A stretch of 64,000 nt of DNA from Lutjanus erythropterus (GCA_020091685.1 CM034591.1:11170833-11234832), one strand, 5' to 3'. Shown: positions 46,701 to 59,844, counted from the stretch's first letter. Program-made: numbers and translations. The notes: generated from the letters alone by a model not told the origin.

Positions 46701-48699
46701 CATACTTCTCACAGAATGAAGCCAATTTTGTTAGATGTATTTTAATATACAAGAGGCAGTTATTTATATTTAAACAGATGATATTCAATTATGCTCAAAA
46801 TGGGCACGGTAGTCACTGGATTAGAGAAAAGCTCGTATAAAAGCTTTGCTCTCGAGGCTGACCTCTCAGTTTGGCTCTTAGGCAAGACGGAGCGCATGAT
46901 CTAACTTGCTTCTCCAATTTCTCATGCTGAAATGTGGACTGCTGCTGCTCTATTTTTGGCAGGCAGCCTTCTGACATACAGCGAAATGTAACGAGAGGGA
47001 GAAGCCCGGAGAACCTCAGCCTCAGCCAGCAAACAACCAACAAACACCCCCAAACAACGCCATCTGACAGATAAGAAAAAAAAAATGGATTAGCCATTAT
47101 GTGTGTTTGCTCAGTTGTCTACCTCTGTGAGGGTTTAACTGAGAGTGAAATGACAAGAAGCATAGCTGTGTGTGACAGACGTCCACACTAAAAAGACTAA
47201 CATAAATATCTCATATACCAAGACGATAAATATTCTTATATTCTGTCGCCATGAAAATCTCTGACGCGACTCAAGCAGAAATCAAGGTTCACAGGGCTCA
47301 GCAATAAGTAAAATGCCATTTCTGTCAAGTAAATATGATGGCTCACTTGCTTGCAAAGGAGTAAATTATTAAATTATTTTCATAATTGATTAATCTATAA
47401 AGAGATTTTTCATGCAGAATGGCAGAAAATGCCTTTTTCAGCCATATGCAGTTTTATGGCTTTTCTTCAGTTATTATGGTACTAAACTGAATATCTTTGG
47501 GTTTTACACTGAAAATGACATTTAAATTCATGAACTATTTTCTGACATTTTATAGATGTTGCAGATCTAGATTAAGCATGAAAATTAACTTTAGTTTTTG
47601 TTTTTATTTAATAGCTGCTAATAACAAAAGTACCACTTGCCGACCAGGTAAGTGGGAGGAAAAAAGGTTGAGTTTAGTCGCATTTACCAACTTCCTTCCT
47701 CACTCTCCGGCATATCCTGTGTTTCCCAGGAAATAATAGCGACAAGTGATCAAATGAAACGCACCATTACTTTATAAAACTGTGCATTTCTCTGAAACAT
47801 TTGGGCTTAATTAAGTAAACAACTCAACAAAATCTGTAACAGGTCTAGTCATTTTTAAACAATAATATGGAAATGTTACTTATTATACCTCTAAAACAAC
47901 AATGAGCTTTGCAAAACTATTGACAACCCAAGTGTTATTAATACCTTATTCATTTTCTAATGAATGCCTTTGTACTCCAGTCCAAATCTACCAGGTCTCC
48001 CAGCAAAAAAAAAAAGTCCTCTTCTCGCTTTATTCAAAAACAGTGAGGACACTTCACCTTCACTGGAGTTCCTCCTGTCCAGTATCTCAGAGACTAAACA
48101 ATGAAACTACATCTCAAGAATCCAAAACTCAAACCCAACAAGCCACAGACAAATGTGTTGTTTTCCCAAAAGGCTATACAACCAGTTAGGAGGTATTTTA
48201 AGGCCAATTATAGATAATCACAGCGTGGGAGCTGGTGCGCACAACAGGGTTAAGAAGCTGACGAGACTATACGGCAAGCTGGAGCATGCTGTATTATTCA
48301 AAGCATCTCCAAATGTCTTTTGGTATCCAAACAAATAATATTCAATAACTAGCACATCATTCCCTCCAGATTACTTGTATTACAGCAGCTAGCTGTTATC
48401 TTAAAGTGATACCATTCACATGCACGCGGTTGTTGCTCTTAGCCACTGGCATGACGGTGCACAGTGTTCAGGTACCATTCTAGTTTGCCATTAGGGCTTT
48501 CTGCCAGGAATTATTTCATTAGCAAGGTTGTTTGTAAGTATTGAGCACACAACTAGATAAATGAGACTTGGATTATACTGCATGAGCAGTGTGAGAGTTG
48601 TTAAAAGGATGTTTTGATACAGTTTTTTTGTTTTAATAGCTGTTGGGTTCATTCTGCTGTTGCATTCACATGGAGGCAACATGGAGTAATTAAAATATA

Positions 48700-48960
48700 A
48701 ATCATATTGGGGTGAAGCGCGCCTTTTGGTTAGTCAGCATTTGACAATGACACCATCTCAGCTGAGAATTGGCATCAATCGGTTCTTGCCAAATCAAATC
48801 GCATATTTTTACTGAATACCGGCTGATAGCGATCGGGGTCCTATCAATCTGGGAATCCCTAGTTAATAAATTTTAATCAGTTACATTCTAACCAGCAATT
48901 AGGCTAATTGATTAATGATTAATAATTAATATCCCAAGTTGCAGCAATAATTGGATTTAA
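48700..48960 (+). repeat. Two adjoining transposon tails
   Basis: 48700-48863 ends ATCAATCTGGGAATCCCTAG, like 33640-33768. 48865-48950 has TAATTGATTAATGATTAATA and CCCAAGTTGCAGC, the tail of the 'GCTGCAACTAA' MITE family. Confidence 0.5.
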
Positions 48961-49888
48961 AGCTATGGCCCAAAAAAGAACGAGCATGAGGGATCATGAT
49001 GAGAGAGAATAGGCAAGCAAATAAACTTCAACATAGCTCTTACATGCTCAATTTAAAATTGCATCAGATAAAGCAGCAGCGCTCTGGTAGCAGTGACATT
49101 TCACTGTCCAGAGACACACGTTGCAAGATGTTGCAACTAAAACACAAAGCTAGAAAATCTCAGGACTAGTTCCAGCAGGGAACAGCAGGATGTTGATGTT
49201 CTCACGGCAGATTGGCGATAAGACTCTGAAGGTCTAAGATGAGCTCCGTAATACACGGTCGCGATTTCGTCAGATTTCATATGAATAAAAAAAATGTAAT
49301 GGGAGTCACACTCTTACAATAATACAGGACGACCAAAGATCATAAAGTGGTGAACATTATACCTCAGAGGAAGAAAATACATAGTGGTGCAAAGAAGAGA
49401 GGAATTTCACAGCAGAAACATGAGTGATTTTCTGAATTTGTTCCATTTAACAACAAACTGGCTGCAAACAATCCCCTTAGAAAAGTATTAGGGGGGAGGG
49501 CGAGACACGTAATCCTCTCTATAATCACTCCTTGCTCAAACACTGCCTTGCTGTTAACTTCCTCTTTGTTAAACTAAAAAACCTTTCACAAGCAGTTAAG
49601 CTCCTGGGCTACAAATGTTTTCTCATCAAGCGTTTCATGGTCAAACCTTTCTCAATATCGATAATTATTTTAACATGCGCGAGAGAAAACGTTAAATCCG
49701 AGGGTCGTACAAACTACCAAAGGAAATTCTTTTCACGTGGCCAAAACAATAGAGGTTGTGCAGAAACAAAAGCCTTCAGCAACAACTGAGAAATCCCCAA
49801 ACACAGCCTGCAAACTCTTTTACAACCGTAGCGAGTCAGTACAAACTTCGAGCCACCTCTTCCCTTGCTGGTAGAAAATTCCAGTTGA

Positions 49889-49904
49889 GGGGGGGGGGGG
49901 GGGG
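49889..49904 (+). repeat. Homopolymer G16
   Basis: Sixteen consecutive G at 49889-49904, preceded by GA and followed by CC. Long G runs are rare, can form quadruplexes, and are prone to length error in sequencing. Confidence 0.95.
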
Positions 49905-50069
49905 CCACGTCTGCTCCTCCCCACTGTGTGGGTTTTGTTCTGCTAATCAGACCACATGCCTCAAGGATTCAGGAATCCAAGAGCTCTCAGCCAGCTCCTC
50001 TCATTCCACATACAGCCGCAGCAGCCTGTGACAAACTATTCAGTGTGTTGGGGGGTTAAAGACTCTATC

Positions 50070-50185
50070 CATTCATAACACTGTTCAACGCTCCCTCCCC
50101 TCCCCTCCTAATCTCAGGCGGTTCTCCCCCCCCTCCTCACATCCACCTCCTCCTCCTCCTCTTACCCCTCACATGCCCTCTCACC
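50070..50185 (+). repeat. Pyrimidine-rich tract with (CCT)n
   Basis: Dense C/T sequence from CTCCCTCCCCTCCCCTCC through a (CCT)n run at about 50146-50162. Simple sequence, possibly triplex-prone. No gene. Confidence 0.7.
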
Positions 50186-50742
50186 ACAGCAGAGTCCTTT
50201 TTATCTATCTGCATACTGCAAACTGGGTCTGAATAGGCTCATGGTTTATTATTAGACCATGGTCCAACCACACACCCACCACGGTTTTTATATAGAAGAA
50301 ACAGAACTAAGCCCACATCGAGTTAGTGCAATGAAAGTCCTGATATTTGGCTTTCTCCTTCTCTCGCTTGTTTTTTTTCTCCCCTTCTTATTTTGGTTTG
50401 TTTCCTCTCTGTTCTCCCCTCCCCGGCTCTCTTGCTACTCACGCATTGAGAGGCGAAATGAGGCACACTGGAAATTTGCAGGCTGACAATGGAAGACAGC
50501 TGCTCTTGCTGCATAAGTCTTTCATGAGCTGAATTAGTTGTACAAGCCTTTTGCTCCCTTCCCCCCACGCATGCCTCCCTCCCTCGTAGCGAGCCGATCC
50601 AGACACAGCCAACACACCTCGTGGAAAGCTTAGCAGGAGAGAGAACGACGGGGAGGGAAAGACAAAGCATGACAGGGGGCTTTGTTTGACAGATCTGTGA
50701 TTGCTTTTTGCGAGAAGTAGCCCTGCATGTTTTGTGTCCCTG

Positions 50743-51090
50743 TAGAAAACAGTCGTATTAATTCTTAATGTGTTATATTATGTTGTTTTTTGTTTACAGA
50801 AGGTAAAATGGAGATTCTAAAATGATACCAGTGTTAAAATGAACTACTACCAAGTTTTCAGGAGCTGAATGCCTTATGAGGCTACAGATATTACCCCTGC
50901 TAACAGTCTAAAGCTCACATGTGTTTGATTAAAGCTAAAATATGTAGCATTTCTGTATTAAAATGTATGAAGACACTACACACTTGTGTACTTTCATAAT
51001 TCCAAATGTTGAAAACAACGGTCAAATCCAGAAAAATCTATTCTTTATTCAAGGTAACAGCATGTTTCCTACTAGCCGCTAGTTGGTAAA
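50743..51090 (+). repeat. Tandem duplication, unit 1
   Basis: Matches unit 2 at 51139-51440 with a period of 396 bases (ATTAATTCTTAATGTG at 50757 and 51153). Shared words: AGAAGGTAAAAT, TGTTAAAATGA, ACAGATATTACCCCTGC, TTTGATTAAAGCTA, TTCAAGGTAACAG. The core is itself a known teleost dispersed repeat. Confidence 0.8.
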
Positions 51091-51091
51091 A

Positions 51092-51130
51092 CTAGAGATA
51101 AGACCAATTCGATTCAATATCACTACCAGG
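51092..51130 (+). mobile_element. Cut-off 5' end of the element at 51446-52016
   Basis: ACTAGAGATAAGACCAATTC and GATTCAATATCACTACC resemble the start of the element that follows unit 2 (ACTGGAGATGGGAGCAATCC, GATATAATATTGGTATTG). The sequence stops abruptly where unit 2 begins. Confidence 0.6.
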
Positions 51131-51138
51131 AGCCCATA

Positions 51139-51440
51139 TAGAAAACTGTTGCATTAATTCTTAATGTGGTATATTACATTGTTTTTTTGTTTAAAGAAGG
51201 TAAAATTAAGTTCCTAAAATTATACTAATGTTAAAATGAGCTACTACCGAGTTTTAAGGGGCTCAGTGCTTTTATAGACTGCAGATATTACTCCTGCAGA
51301 TAGCCTGAAGCTCGCATATTTTTGATTAAAGCTATAAAATGTAACATTTCCATATTAAAATGTCTAGAAAAGCTAGATCTATGTTATATATCCTATAGAA
51401 ATCCCTAATTTGTTCAAGGTAACGGCGTGTTTTCTACTAG
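51139..51440 (+). repeat. Tandem duplication, unit 2
   Basis: Second unit, diverged from unit 1 by scattered substitutions. It is followed at about 51446 by the full form of the element that is truncated behind unit 1. Confidence 0.8.
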
Positions 51441-51445
51441 ACCCT

Positions 51446-52016
51446 TTAACTGGAGATGGGAGCAATCCGATATAATATTGGTATTGATACAAACTCCATA
51501 ACAGCATGTTTTCTACCTGTAAATGCTGCAGCAAAAAATGGGACGTAAACAGCGCTTTTGACATCTACATTAGCATCTAATACAAGAAAACCTATTCCAC
51601 TTTAAAAATACAGCTGGGGCAAAGAAACGTACTAGCTAATGTATGGCGCTAATGTGCTACCAACATAAGCCACCACGACCCATCATGTTCTGAACAAACA
51701 CTAACAAAAAGTAACATTTGCATTTTGGGACAAACAAACTCTCAGCAATGCATCATGGGAAAGCTACAATCTTACAGTGTCCCACAATGGTTGGAGGACG
51801 CCAATTGACAAGTTACATTACACAAACTAAACAAGCTTTCCGGATGGTGACAAACTCTGACTGGACGTGCATCGACATCAACTGGCACAGAACTTTTCAC
51901 CATCACATAAAACCAATAATAATCTAGGACAAAAAGGACTGATATCAGTACAGTAACAATATTGGCAGATCGGATCAGAACTGAAAAAAAAAAAGTGGGT
52001 CGTTGCTTCTCTAGCT
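51446..52016 (+). mobile_element. TIR-type element (GAGATGGGAGCAATCCGATA start)
   Basis: Starts ACTGGAGATGGGAGCAATCC. Ends GTGGGTCGTTGCTTCTCTAG, whose reverse complement CTAGAGAAGCAACGACCCAC mirrors the left end loosely. TTTGCATTTTGGGACA and TGCATCATGGGAAAGC inside also occur in element D (15650-15720 inverted; 17517-17585), so the two families share an internal region. Confidence 0.6.
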
Positions 52017-53699
52017 ATGTCCCTGGCAAAACACAGGATATGATGGATACATCAGAGAGTGAGGACGGAAGTTTGTGAACGTGACTAAATGTACATGAAT
52101 TGAACTTTAATATCACTTCGTCCATGAACATGATATCCGCCCGAGTCATGTTAGATGGATTCTCATTGACTATGGTGATTGTTTAACAAAAAACAACTCC
52201 CATGATCCCACGCTACTATTATCAAACTACAATTTTTGTTATTGTTTTAATTTCAGGGAGAAAAGTAAAAAAAAAAAAAAAAAAAAGATGCACACATCCA
52301 TAAACCCAGTGGGATGGGTGCTGGATCATAAGAATACATCAATAGGGAAGGAAAGATAAATACTTTAAACAGGAGCATTTTGGTGTGCAAAAATCTTTGT
52401 CCGTTTCTTCATTTAATTTCAGGAAGACCTCTCTCAGTATATTACATATTGTGCATTTATTGGAACAAAACGCATTTAAAAATGACATCTGGGGGTCTCC
52501 ATTTGTGTCACAGTATACTGTTTCAAGACAAGAGCCTCTGATGAATGTTTAAACTTTTGAAACAGAACCATCAAAAATTAATTTTCAGAGATCAAAATCT
52601 ATAAAAAAACATGACACACATTAAGGCAATTATACTGATTAAGGATATCTATCATCTTTTATGTTAGAAAACACAAAAGAGATAGTTTTCAAATTATAGC
52701 TATGAAAGAAATTTACTTGAAAGTAGGAGTCACAGAGTGCTACCACTCACTGAATCACTGAGCGATTCTAATAAAGGAGCAACAATATGGCATTCACACT
52801 CCCAGCATGCAGTCCAAAGGTTTATGTGCACTTTGATTAGCTGTAGGAAAATTGTCAGGTATGATTTAAAAACATTATTCTGTTGATTAAGACTGCCTGT
52901 TACAGAAAATACTTGCGATAGGACTGATGTTGTCATTTTTACAGGATCCATGAATCAATTACATGGATGTAATGCATGACCCCAGGTCTATAGATTAGTG
53001 ATAACAGGAAAAACTGCCTGTTAGTGTGAATTTTGGGAGGAAGCAAAACTGAAAAACATCAAAAGGGTTGTTGAAAAACTGCCAATACGGCTCTCGCTGC
53101 AGAATTTGATCCTTTCACCGCTTAAACCAGTTGCACTCATTCCAACCACAACTCTTCTAAAGTTTTTATTTCAAGTCTCAATTCAGATCGCACTTGCAGT
53201 AAAAGCAAGCTTACTTCATACTCGATATCAAAAGTGACAACAAATCCCAAAAGCCCTCAGGAAGCGGACAGACGGGACACAAATCAAGCTCAATGCTCGC
53301 CGAGGTCAAGGTGACTCCAGGCAGCGTTTACGACTGGAAAGACCTGGTTCCAGTATCAAATATTTCCAAACAAAAAAATAAAAACTCTCAACAAGGATTT
53401 CCTGAGCAACAAGACTATAAACTTTGTGGGCCACGGCATTCTTCTTCTAATTCAATATCTGGATCTGTGGTCTGCTGTGTGGGCTGAGTAATCTGCTGTA
53501 ATAGTGGCTTCTGCTGTAACGATTCTCTAATATGGATTTCTAGGGTTAAAGTTTATGACTAGTCCATACAGCAATGTGAATCTGAAAGTGTTTGTAAATG
53601 CAATACTGAGTGATGAGTAGGTGCAGGAATACTGGACTATGATCTATGGAGACACCAGCTACAGCACGATGTGTGATGGAAACAAGATAATGAAATGAC

Positions 53700-53985
53700 T
53701 ACAAACAGGTTTGCAAGATAAAACTTTTTAGGTAGGGTGGTCTGCCATGTCCAACTGTCCAATCCGACTTTATCACTGGCATATACCTTTTTATAAAAGC
53801 TCTTTTCCACTGGACAAAAACCCACCAACATCTGACTTTTGTCCTCAGTGGGAAAGGGTACAATTAGCAGCTCCAGTCGACAGTAATGTAAAAAAATGAC
53901 GTCCGTGTGGACATAGCAAATTTTCGCCCCTTTTCGGCCGAGGCAATGAAGGCTTGTCATCTCCGGTGGTAACTTCTGCAACTCA
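53700..53985. repeat. Probable transposon fragment
   Basis: CTCTTTTCCACTGGACAAAA, CCACCAACATCTGACTTTTG, TCCTCAGTGGGAAAGGGTAC and AATTAGCAGC are the style of a teleost non-autonomous element. A 114-codon minus-strand ORF (53637-53981) lies over it and is not credible as a gene. Confidence 0.4.
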
Positions 53986-54784
53986 TGTACATGGCTTGAC
54001 TCTGTTTGCTTCAGCTCAACATGGCGGAGTTTGCATGTTTGAAGGTGTATTTAACCTATGACTCATCTTTATTCATGCACTCGAACAGTGTATAAACATT
54101 CTACTTCCTCCAAATCCTTCACAGTAAAAGTTAGTGTTTAAAAGCTTTTATTGCGTAGCAGCAAAAATCAGGAAATGTTGGGTTTTCATCAGCAGTGACT
54201 TCACATCTATGCATTAGAAAGTGGACATGAAACAGTAAAATGAAGCAGACACATGAAAGTACAAACAGGAGAGAATCTAAACTTCAAACCACAGAGATTC
54301 AGTTAGAAACTACAAAAGTACTGAAAGCTGAACACACAGTTTTAAAAACCTCTTTCTCAGCTCTCATGCACACACAAGTTGAATTTTTGCTTTCCATCGC
54401 ACATCAGAACAAAAAAACAAAACACCAAAGGCAAACTCATTTTTAGCTGTGTAAATTTTGGTGTTAAAACTGTAAAAGACAGCAGCCTCCTTCTCGGATT
54501 GCTTCCTTCTTACCCACAGATCTACATCAACCAAAAAAGTATGGTAAAGTATTGTCTTTGCTTTGGACTTATTTCTACTAACTGTCCTCAAAATCCACAC
54601 TGAACTGGGAAAAAAGTGATTTTAAGAATGCCGCGCTCTCAGCTTGATATCAGATGTAAAATCGCCTAAATCTTCGGCAGCTGGACTCATTGGACGCTTT
54701 AAAAGTGATTCTAAATGACTTGTAAGCAGAAACAGCTGGCTGCAGATGTTTTGAACAGTCAAGAATGTTTTGATATCTCATAAT

Positions 54785-54930
54785 CCTGTAACTTGTTCCT
54801 TGTTTTCATTTGATTTCGTTTTATCTTTGTCTCACGTCTGCAACCATGTTATCTGTGCTGCTGCTTGTCTTGGCCAAGTCTTGACAAAGAGTCTTTTACT
54901 CCTGATTAAATAAAGGTTAAATAAAACAAG
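54785..54930 (+). mobile_element. LINE 3' terminus
   Basis: GTGCTGCTGCTTGTCTTGGC, CAAGTCTTGACAAAGAGTCT and the tail ATTAAATAAAGGTTAAATAA followed by AACAAG form the typical 3' end of a fish non-LTR retrotransposon (cf. 'CTTGGCCAGGTCT ... TTAAATAAAGGTTAAATAAA'). The clade is not assigned. Confidence 0.6.
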
Positions 54931-56323
54931 ATGAAAATAAACATTTTTAGCACCTGTCTTTCAAAGTCCAATGTACAAAAATGTAATACTCTGGGTGTTA
55001 TAATGATGATATACTGAGATGTTGAAAAATATGTTTCAACTGTTTTATTTTCATTGTCATCACCATCTTCTTTCGATAAAAGGAAAAAGACAGCAAGTGC
55101 AAACAAGTTGGACGCCGAAAGCGCTGAAATTTCTTCAACATGGCAGCGTTTTGGGTTTGCACCAAATGACAAGAGAGAGCCAGCTAATCTTGGACGCCGT
55201 GTGTGAATGAGATAGAAGCATTTAAATTTTACTCCCATCTCAGAATGAATCTCTTTTTAACTACAGCGAGGTTGTTTTTATCAGATAAGCCCTGACCCAT
55301 CTACATGTGAATATATTTAATCAGAGCTTTTTTTTTATTTGTAGACGGCTTGAAGGCAAAAATTATAGATGCCGAGAAACCCATAAGAAACAGTCTTTTA
55401 CCTTTAAAAAAAAAGCACTTGGTGCACTGTAGCTCTGCATGCAACTGCCATTAAATTGTGACATTTGAAAAAATCAGCGTTTTGCTGTACTTTATTTTTT
55501 TACCCATTTTGTGATTACACAAGCCATTTTGATTTCCGCTGACTCTACTCGCCGTTTTGATTTGCAATGGCATGTCAGTGAGAGATGCACTGTAAACCTT
55601 GAAATATGCGGTATGCACGGTATGCATCTTCGTCTGCTGGAAAAAAAAGGGAGCAACCCTCGGCCGCGGATGTTCACGTTAAAAGAAAATAAAAAAGCCC
55701 CGACTAATGTTCATATTACTTCAGTGACACTTTTATATCTTTTCCAACAGCTGTTCAGTGATTAAAGCCAACTCAATGGCCCATTATTAACTTCTTTGAT
55801 TTTGTTTTATTTTTATACTTCGTGTAGTCTAGTGTTTTGTTTTGCCTACAAGCTCAAACCAGTTCACATTATTATGAAGGCAGCAGCTAATGGCAGCTGT
55901 GGAAAACAATTAGTGTCAAATGTTTTCTTCCTGTAGTAGTGAGGGACTCCCTGAGGGTGAAATGCTTCAAACAGGCGGAGGCAACAACACAGAAATCACA
56001 ACAGCATTGAACTAAGGCTGGGAGATAATTTATCAACTTTCTGTTGAGCATATGAATATGTTGTGTTGTTAGTTTAAAACTCTGTTTCCCAAATGTGATT
56101 CAGTGAGGGCTGTAATTAAAAACTGAGTTATTCAGTGATCATTGCATTGAACATAAATGTAAATAATACATTTTACATTCACTTATATTTAAGAGCAGAT
56201 ATTCCTAATGAAGAATATTCTTATTTTCTATCACCATATTTAGTTTGACCTTGTTGCTTGGCTCTCTAATGAAACCCAGATAAAATACCTTGATATGTGT
56301 TTGGGTAGGCGAATGCTTGGCTA

Positions 56324-56706
56324 GCTGTGATTCCACCCAAAATAACCTTTAGTGCCAGGAACTACTTTTCTAGGAGCTAAACAGCTCCTTCAGCCCAGTG
56401 TTGTCTGTGTTTCCAGCACTGTGAAGATTGGGCAAATTAGTTAGAAACGTCTGAAATAAGGACTATGTGTTCTTTTTTTTTTTGCTGGACTGGGTATCAG
56501 TGAGTAGCCTATGCGAGCGGATACAACAATCTGATATCACATAATTTACTGGCCCTGAAATTTTTAAATTTGGACATGGTGGTGAAATACAATGCCCCTA
56601 AAAAAGTTCGTGTACTTTTGAAAGGAGCTACCCTCAAGCAAGGGGCTGTAATAATGTCCCAGGAACTTAATTTAGACTCTGGTCCCTGCGGCGGAAACAC
56701 ACTGAC
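56324..56706 (-). mobile_element. MITE, minus orientation
   Basis: Left TGTGATTCCACCCAAAATAA and right (reverse complement) AGTGTGTTTCCGCCGCAGGG are loosely inverted. Inside, CAGGAACTACTTTTCTAGGA, TACAACAATCTGATATCACA and GTGGTGAAATACAATGCCCC belong to a dispersed teleost family. No coding content. Confidence 0.6.
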
Positions 56707-56911
56707 CTTTATTTAACTAGTTAACTTTTTTTTTGGACCACTTATAATGACATTTTGGCTCAGGAATAGTATGGAAAATGCACCATCGGGCCAAGACTAA
56801 GAGATCAAAAGTGCTGCACTTGGTTGTGCGCATGAAGTCAACATTTAAAAAAGAGGGTTCAAACTCTTTTCTCACCTCTGCATGGCTGATCAATCAGTGT
56901 AAATGTTGGAT

Positions 56912-57248
56912 TAGGGCTGCACAATATGGTAAAAAACTCATATTGCGACTATTTTGACTGAAATTGCAATTGCAATGCCATTAGTAGGAATGATTATTTC
57001 TGCATCTGCTTTTGTGATCACTGAAAAAAAACGGAAATCAAGATAATGTGACATTTTTGACAAGGTTTCTTACATGTGGAGAATAAGATTTTTAGGCCAG
57101 GAGATCTCTGCAGCTCTACAGTATGTCATTATAATACTGTTTTGTGACATATTTTCCTTTATCCAGAAAAATGCAGCTTCTGTGATTTGGATATTGCATG
57201 TGGCCATTTTGGGATTTCAATAATGTTGTGATTAATTGTGAAGCTCTG
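56912..57248 (+). mobile_element. hAT-like MITE with 8-bp target duplication, 'GCTGCACAAT' family
   Basis: 337 bp. Starts TAGGGCTGCACAATATGG and ends TTAATTGTGAAGCTCTG. The flanks TGTTGGAT (56904-56911) and TGTTGGAC (57249-57256) match 7 of 8, a clear hAT-type duplication. It is the best-preserved copy of the family also seen at 6648-6885 and (inverted) 1019-1393. Confidence 0.88.
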
Positions 57249-57679
57249 TGTTGGACTGTTAGTTTCAGAAAGTTCTGGTCGACGCAGCACGCCTAATCCG
57301 ACTTCGTAAAGATGTAGGGGGACGGGGGATTTCCTACACTATTTGACAGCCTGGCAGCTTAATACTAATCACTAATGTCTGCAAAGAGTGTAAATATAGA
57401 GAGATTTAAATGCTCAAAATACATGTTTGAGCAAGATAAAAAGGAGATCTAACATATTTGAACAATCACTCCCGTACAGTACACTTTTAATAAATAGGAG
57501 GATTTCAGGAAAATAACATGCTTTTATCCTGCTGTGTAATTATTTCCATTAATAAAGCAACAACTGCTTATCTTCATAGAATTAGCGTCACCAGAACACA
57601 GACAGGTAAGCTAACAGCCTCACTTTGTTGTGAGTTTCTTGATGTAATTTACTCCCCTTCTTAAAATAAGTCACAGCCT

Positions 57680-58060
57680 CTCTTCTATTCCAGCGCCTTT
57701 AAAAGCCTTGGCACTACTTAAAAGAAAAGAGCTGTAACACAATAGCAACAGTCAGTCAGGCACCGGCGAAGAGAAAGAACTCAAGCTAGCTCTGATGAAA
57801 TCCCTCCGCTCCCCGAGCCGGACATCGGCGGCAACGCAGAGCGGCGGCTCAGCTCTTTCATTCAAGTGCAGCCTTTCCTTTCTCTCCCCCCCTTTTTCAA
57901 AGTAACATTGCCAATGTAATTTTCCATGAGAGCTGCTCCATTTATCAAGGCCAGTGGCACATTGAGGCAGCTGACGAATGCCTTACTCCTCTAGATTTGT
58001 ATAATGAGAGGTGGGAGAGTGAGACACACTCCGAGGTGGTTAGCACTTGTACGAAGGAAG
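57680..58060. promoter_or_regulatory. Candidate conserved intronic enhancer-like block
   Basis: A non-repetitive block: CCGAGCCGGACATCGGCGGC, AACGCAGAGCGGCGGCTCAG, TTTTTCAAAGTAACATTGCC, AATGTAATTTTCCATGAGAG and GAGAGCTGCTCCATTTATCA. It combines a CpG-rich stretch, a TCAAAG (TCF/LEF-like) word and A/T cores within 250 bp, unlike the surrounding DNA. The function is inferred. Confidence 0.35.
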
Positions 58061-59844
58061 TGGAGATGATTTATTCAGCATCCGAGAGCCAATGCTTTGG
58101 GGAGCTTTAACTTAGGACACAGACAATGTAGCCATGCTATTACACCTCTACCATGGAGAACAGGACCACTGGTGAGACACACCACTGATTAATGCCTGAA
58201 TTACACTGGTCATGGGACAGCTAGTTCTTTTAAATCACCAGTCGAGTTGTAATGAGGCTAACAAATTTCCAAGTCTACTTCCCAAAGGTCATTGTTGACT
58301 TAAATAATGCTGTTTTGCTGCACAATATGGACAATATCTATAGCGACAAATTTTCAACAGGTATTGGTAATATTACCCGATAGAATTCTGTCACATCATT
58401 GGAAAAAGGTCAGGAAATTGAATTTCACCTGTTCTTGAGTGGGACAAACCATGTCCTGCAAAAATTCCAAGTTTTTTTGGTGAAAATTCATTCTTTTAGG
58501 ATTTATATATATATAATATCATCAAGCAACTTAAGAAATGTGTTAAAAGCCTTCAAAATGTAAAACTAACAACACCTACTGTTAACATAGGCTTAAAAAT
58601 GTGATATTCTAATCATCTTTGCCTATTTTTATGAAAAGCTGTGTCCCAGAATTCCGTCAGCTCTGTCAGATTTTTACAAAAACATGATTTAATTCAGGCA
58701 TAAAAAGGTAAAGCTATAACCCAAGCTTCCTGGTTTAAAAAAGGCAGGTACACAGGTGAGCTTTGACATTAAATAACACTGCTATCAGATGTGTCTCAAC
58801 CATAACATATCAACTCTGTAGCTCTTCTAAATCAAAGCTAAATAAGAATTATGATTTTAAAATGTGTATTTTGATTAGTAGTAAGATAACTCAGCAACTT
58901 ATAAAAATAAAATGGCTGCTCACTACGACTCTGCTGTGAGGTTAAAATAATCTAACATTATGTCGACTCTGTAAGACGTCAACTCCATCAGACACATTTA
59001 ATAAAACTTTAATCACTAGGAGCTTTTCCTGTTACAAGGTTTAATAACAAGAGTTTGATCTTTTAAAATTTATTTTCCAGCATATTTGAAGAGTAAAAAT
59101 AAAAAGAAACCCTCAAAAATATGGTTCTGTCCCTGTTCTCAAGAATAAGTGACAAATAAGTGCAGAGAATATTTAACCTCAGTCCTCAAAAAGGTGTGAC
59201 ATGACATCACATCAGCATAAGCAAGTGGGATGCCGTGATGCTGCCACAGGGCGCTGATGGGAAGTTGTGAATGAGGTCAGTAGTCATTTTTCAGACATTT
59301 CTTTTCATCAGATTCAGTATCAAGTTTTAAGCGTGCTGCCAAGATATCTAGCCTGTGGACACTGAACGCGAGCCGCTGCGGCTGGTGAACGACGAAGAAG
59401 CCGGATTCTACTGTCACATCCGTGACAAAAAACAGTCATGTGAAGTGCTCGTTCTCGGCATGTGGATTATGTTTCTGGCTGATGTTATGGTGGAGCTCAG
59501 GATGGGGTGTCACAGCCAGAACGGGGCTGTTTGAGACGGATGTGGCGCGGTTCTGTCAGTCCACATGGCTGCGAAACCTTAACTGTTGCCAGTGGGAGTA
59601 TCTGTTACAGAGCCAGCAGTTTCAGTTCAAAGGGGCGTGTGAAATACAGTACGTGTGCTAGCTAACTGCACAAAGTTCACGAAACGCAACATTTGTCACT
59701 CATACTGAGCGGCCTGTCAAATGAGGTCTCCCAAGGCCCCAGGAAGCACGAGGGCTTGCACCAGCAGCGTTTAAGGTCACTTTTTAAGGCTTGGTTGAAT
59801 TATTATTTTGAGTTTTTCAGAAAGTATTTTCAGTTTGGTTAGTA

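Noticed and set aside
50323..50670. 115-codon minus-strand ORF plus overlapping plus-strand ORFs with a hydrophobic N-terminus
   Set aside because: They arise from a pyrimidine-rich tract with few stops; the Leu/Phe-rich plus-strand peptide comes from simple C/T sequence.
53637..53981. 114-codon minus-strand ORF
   Set aside because: It overlaps a probable transposon fragment, and the peptide has no known motif.
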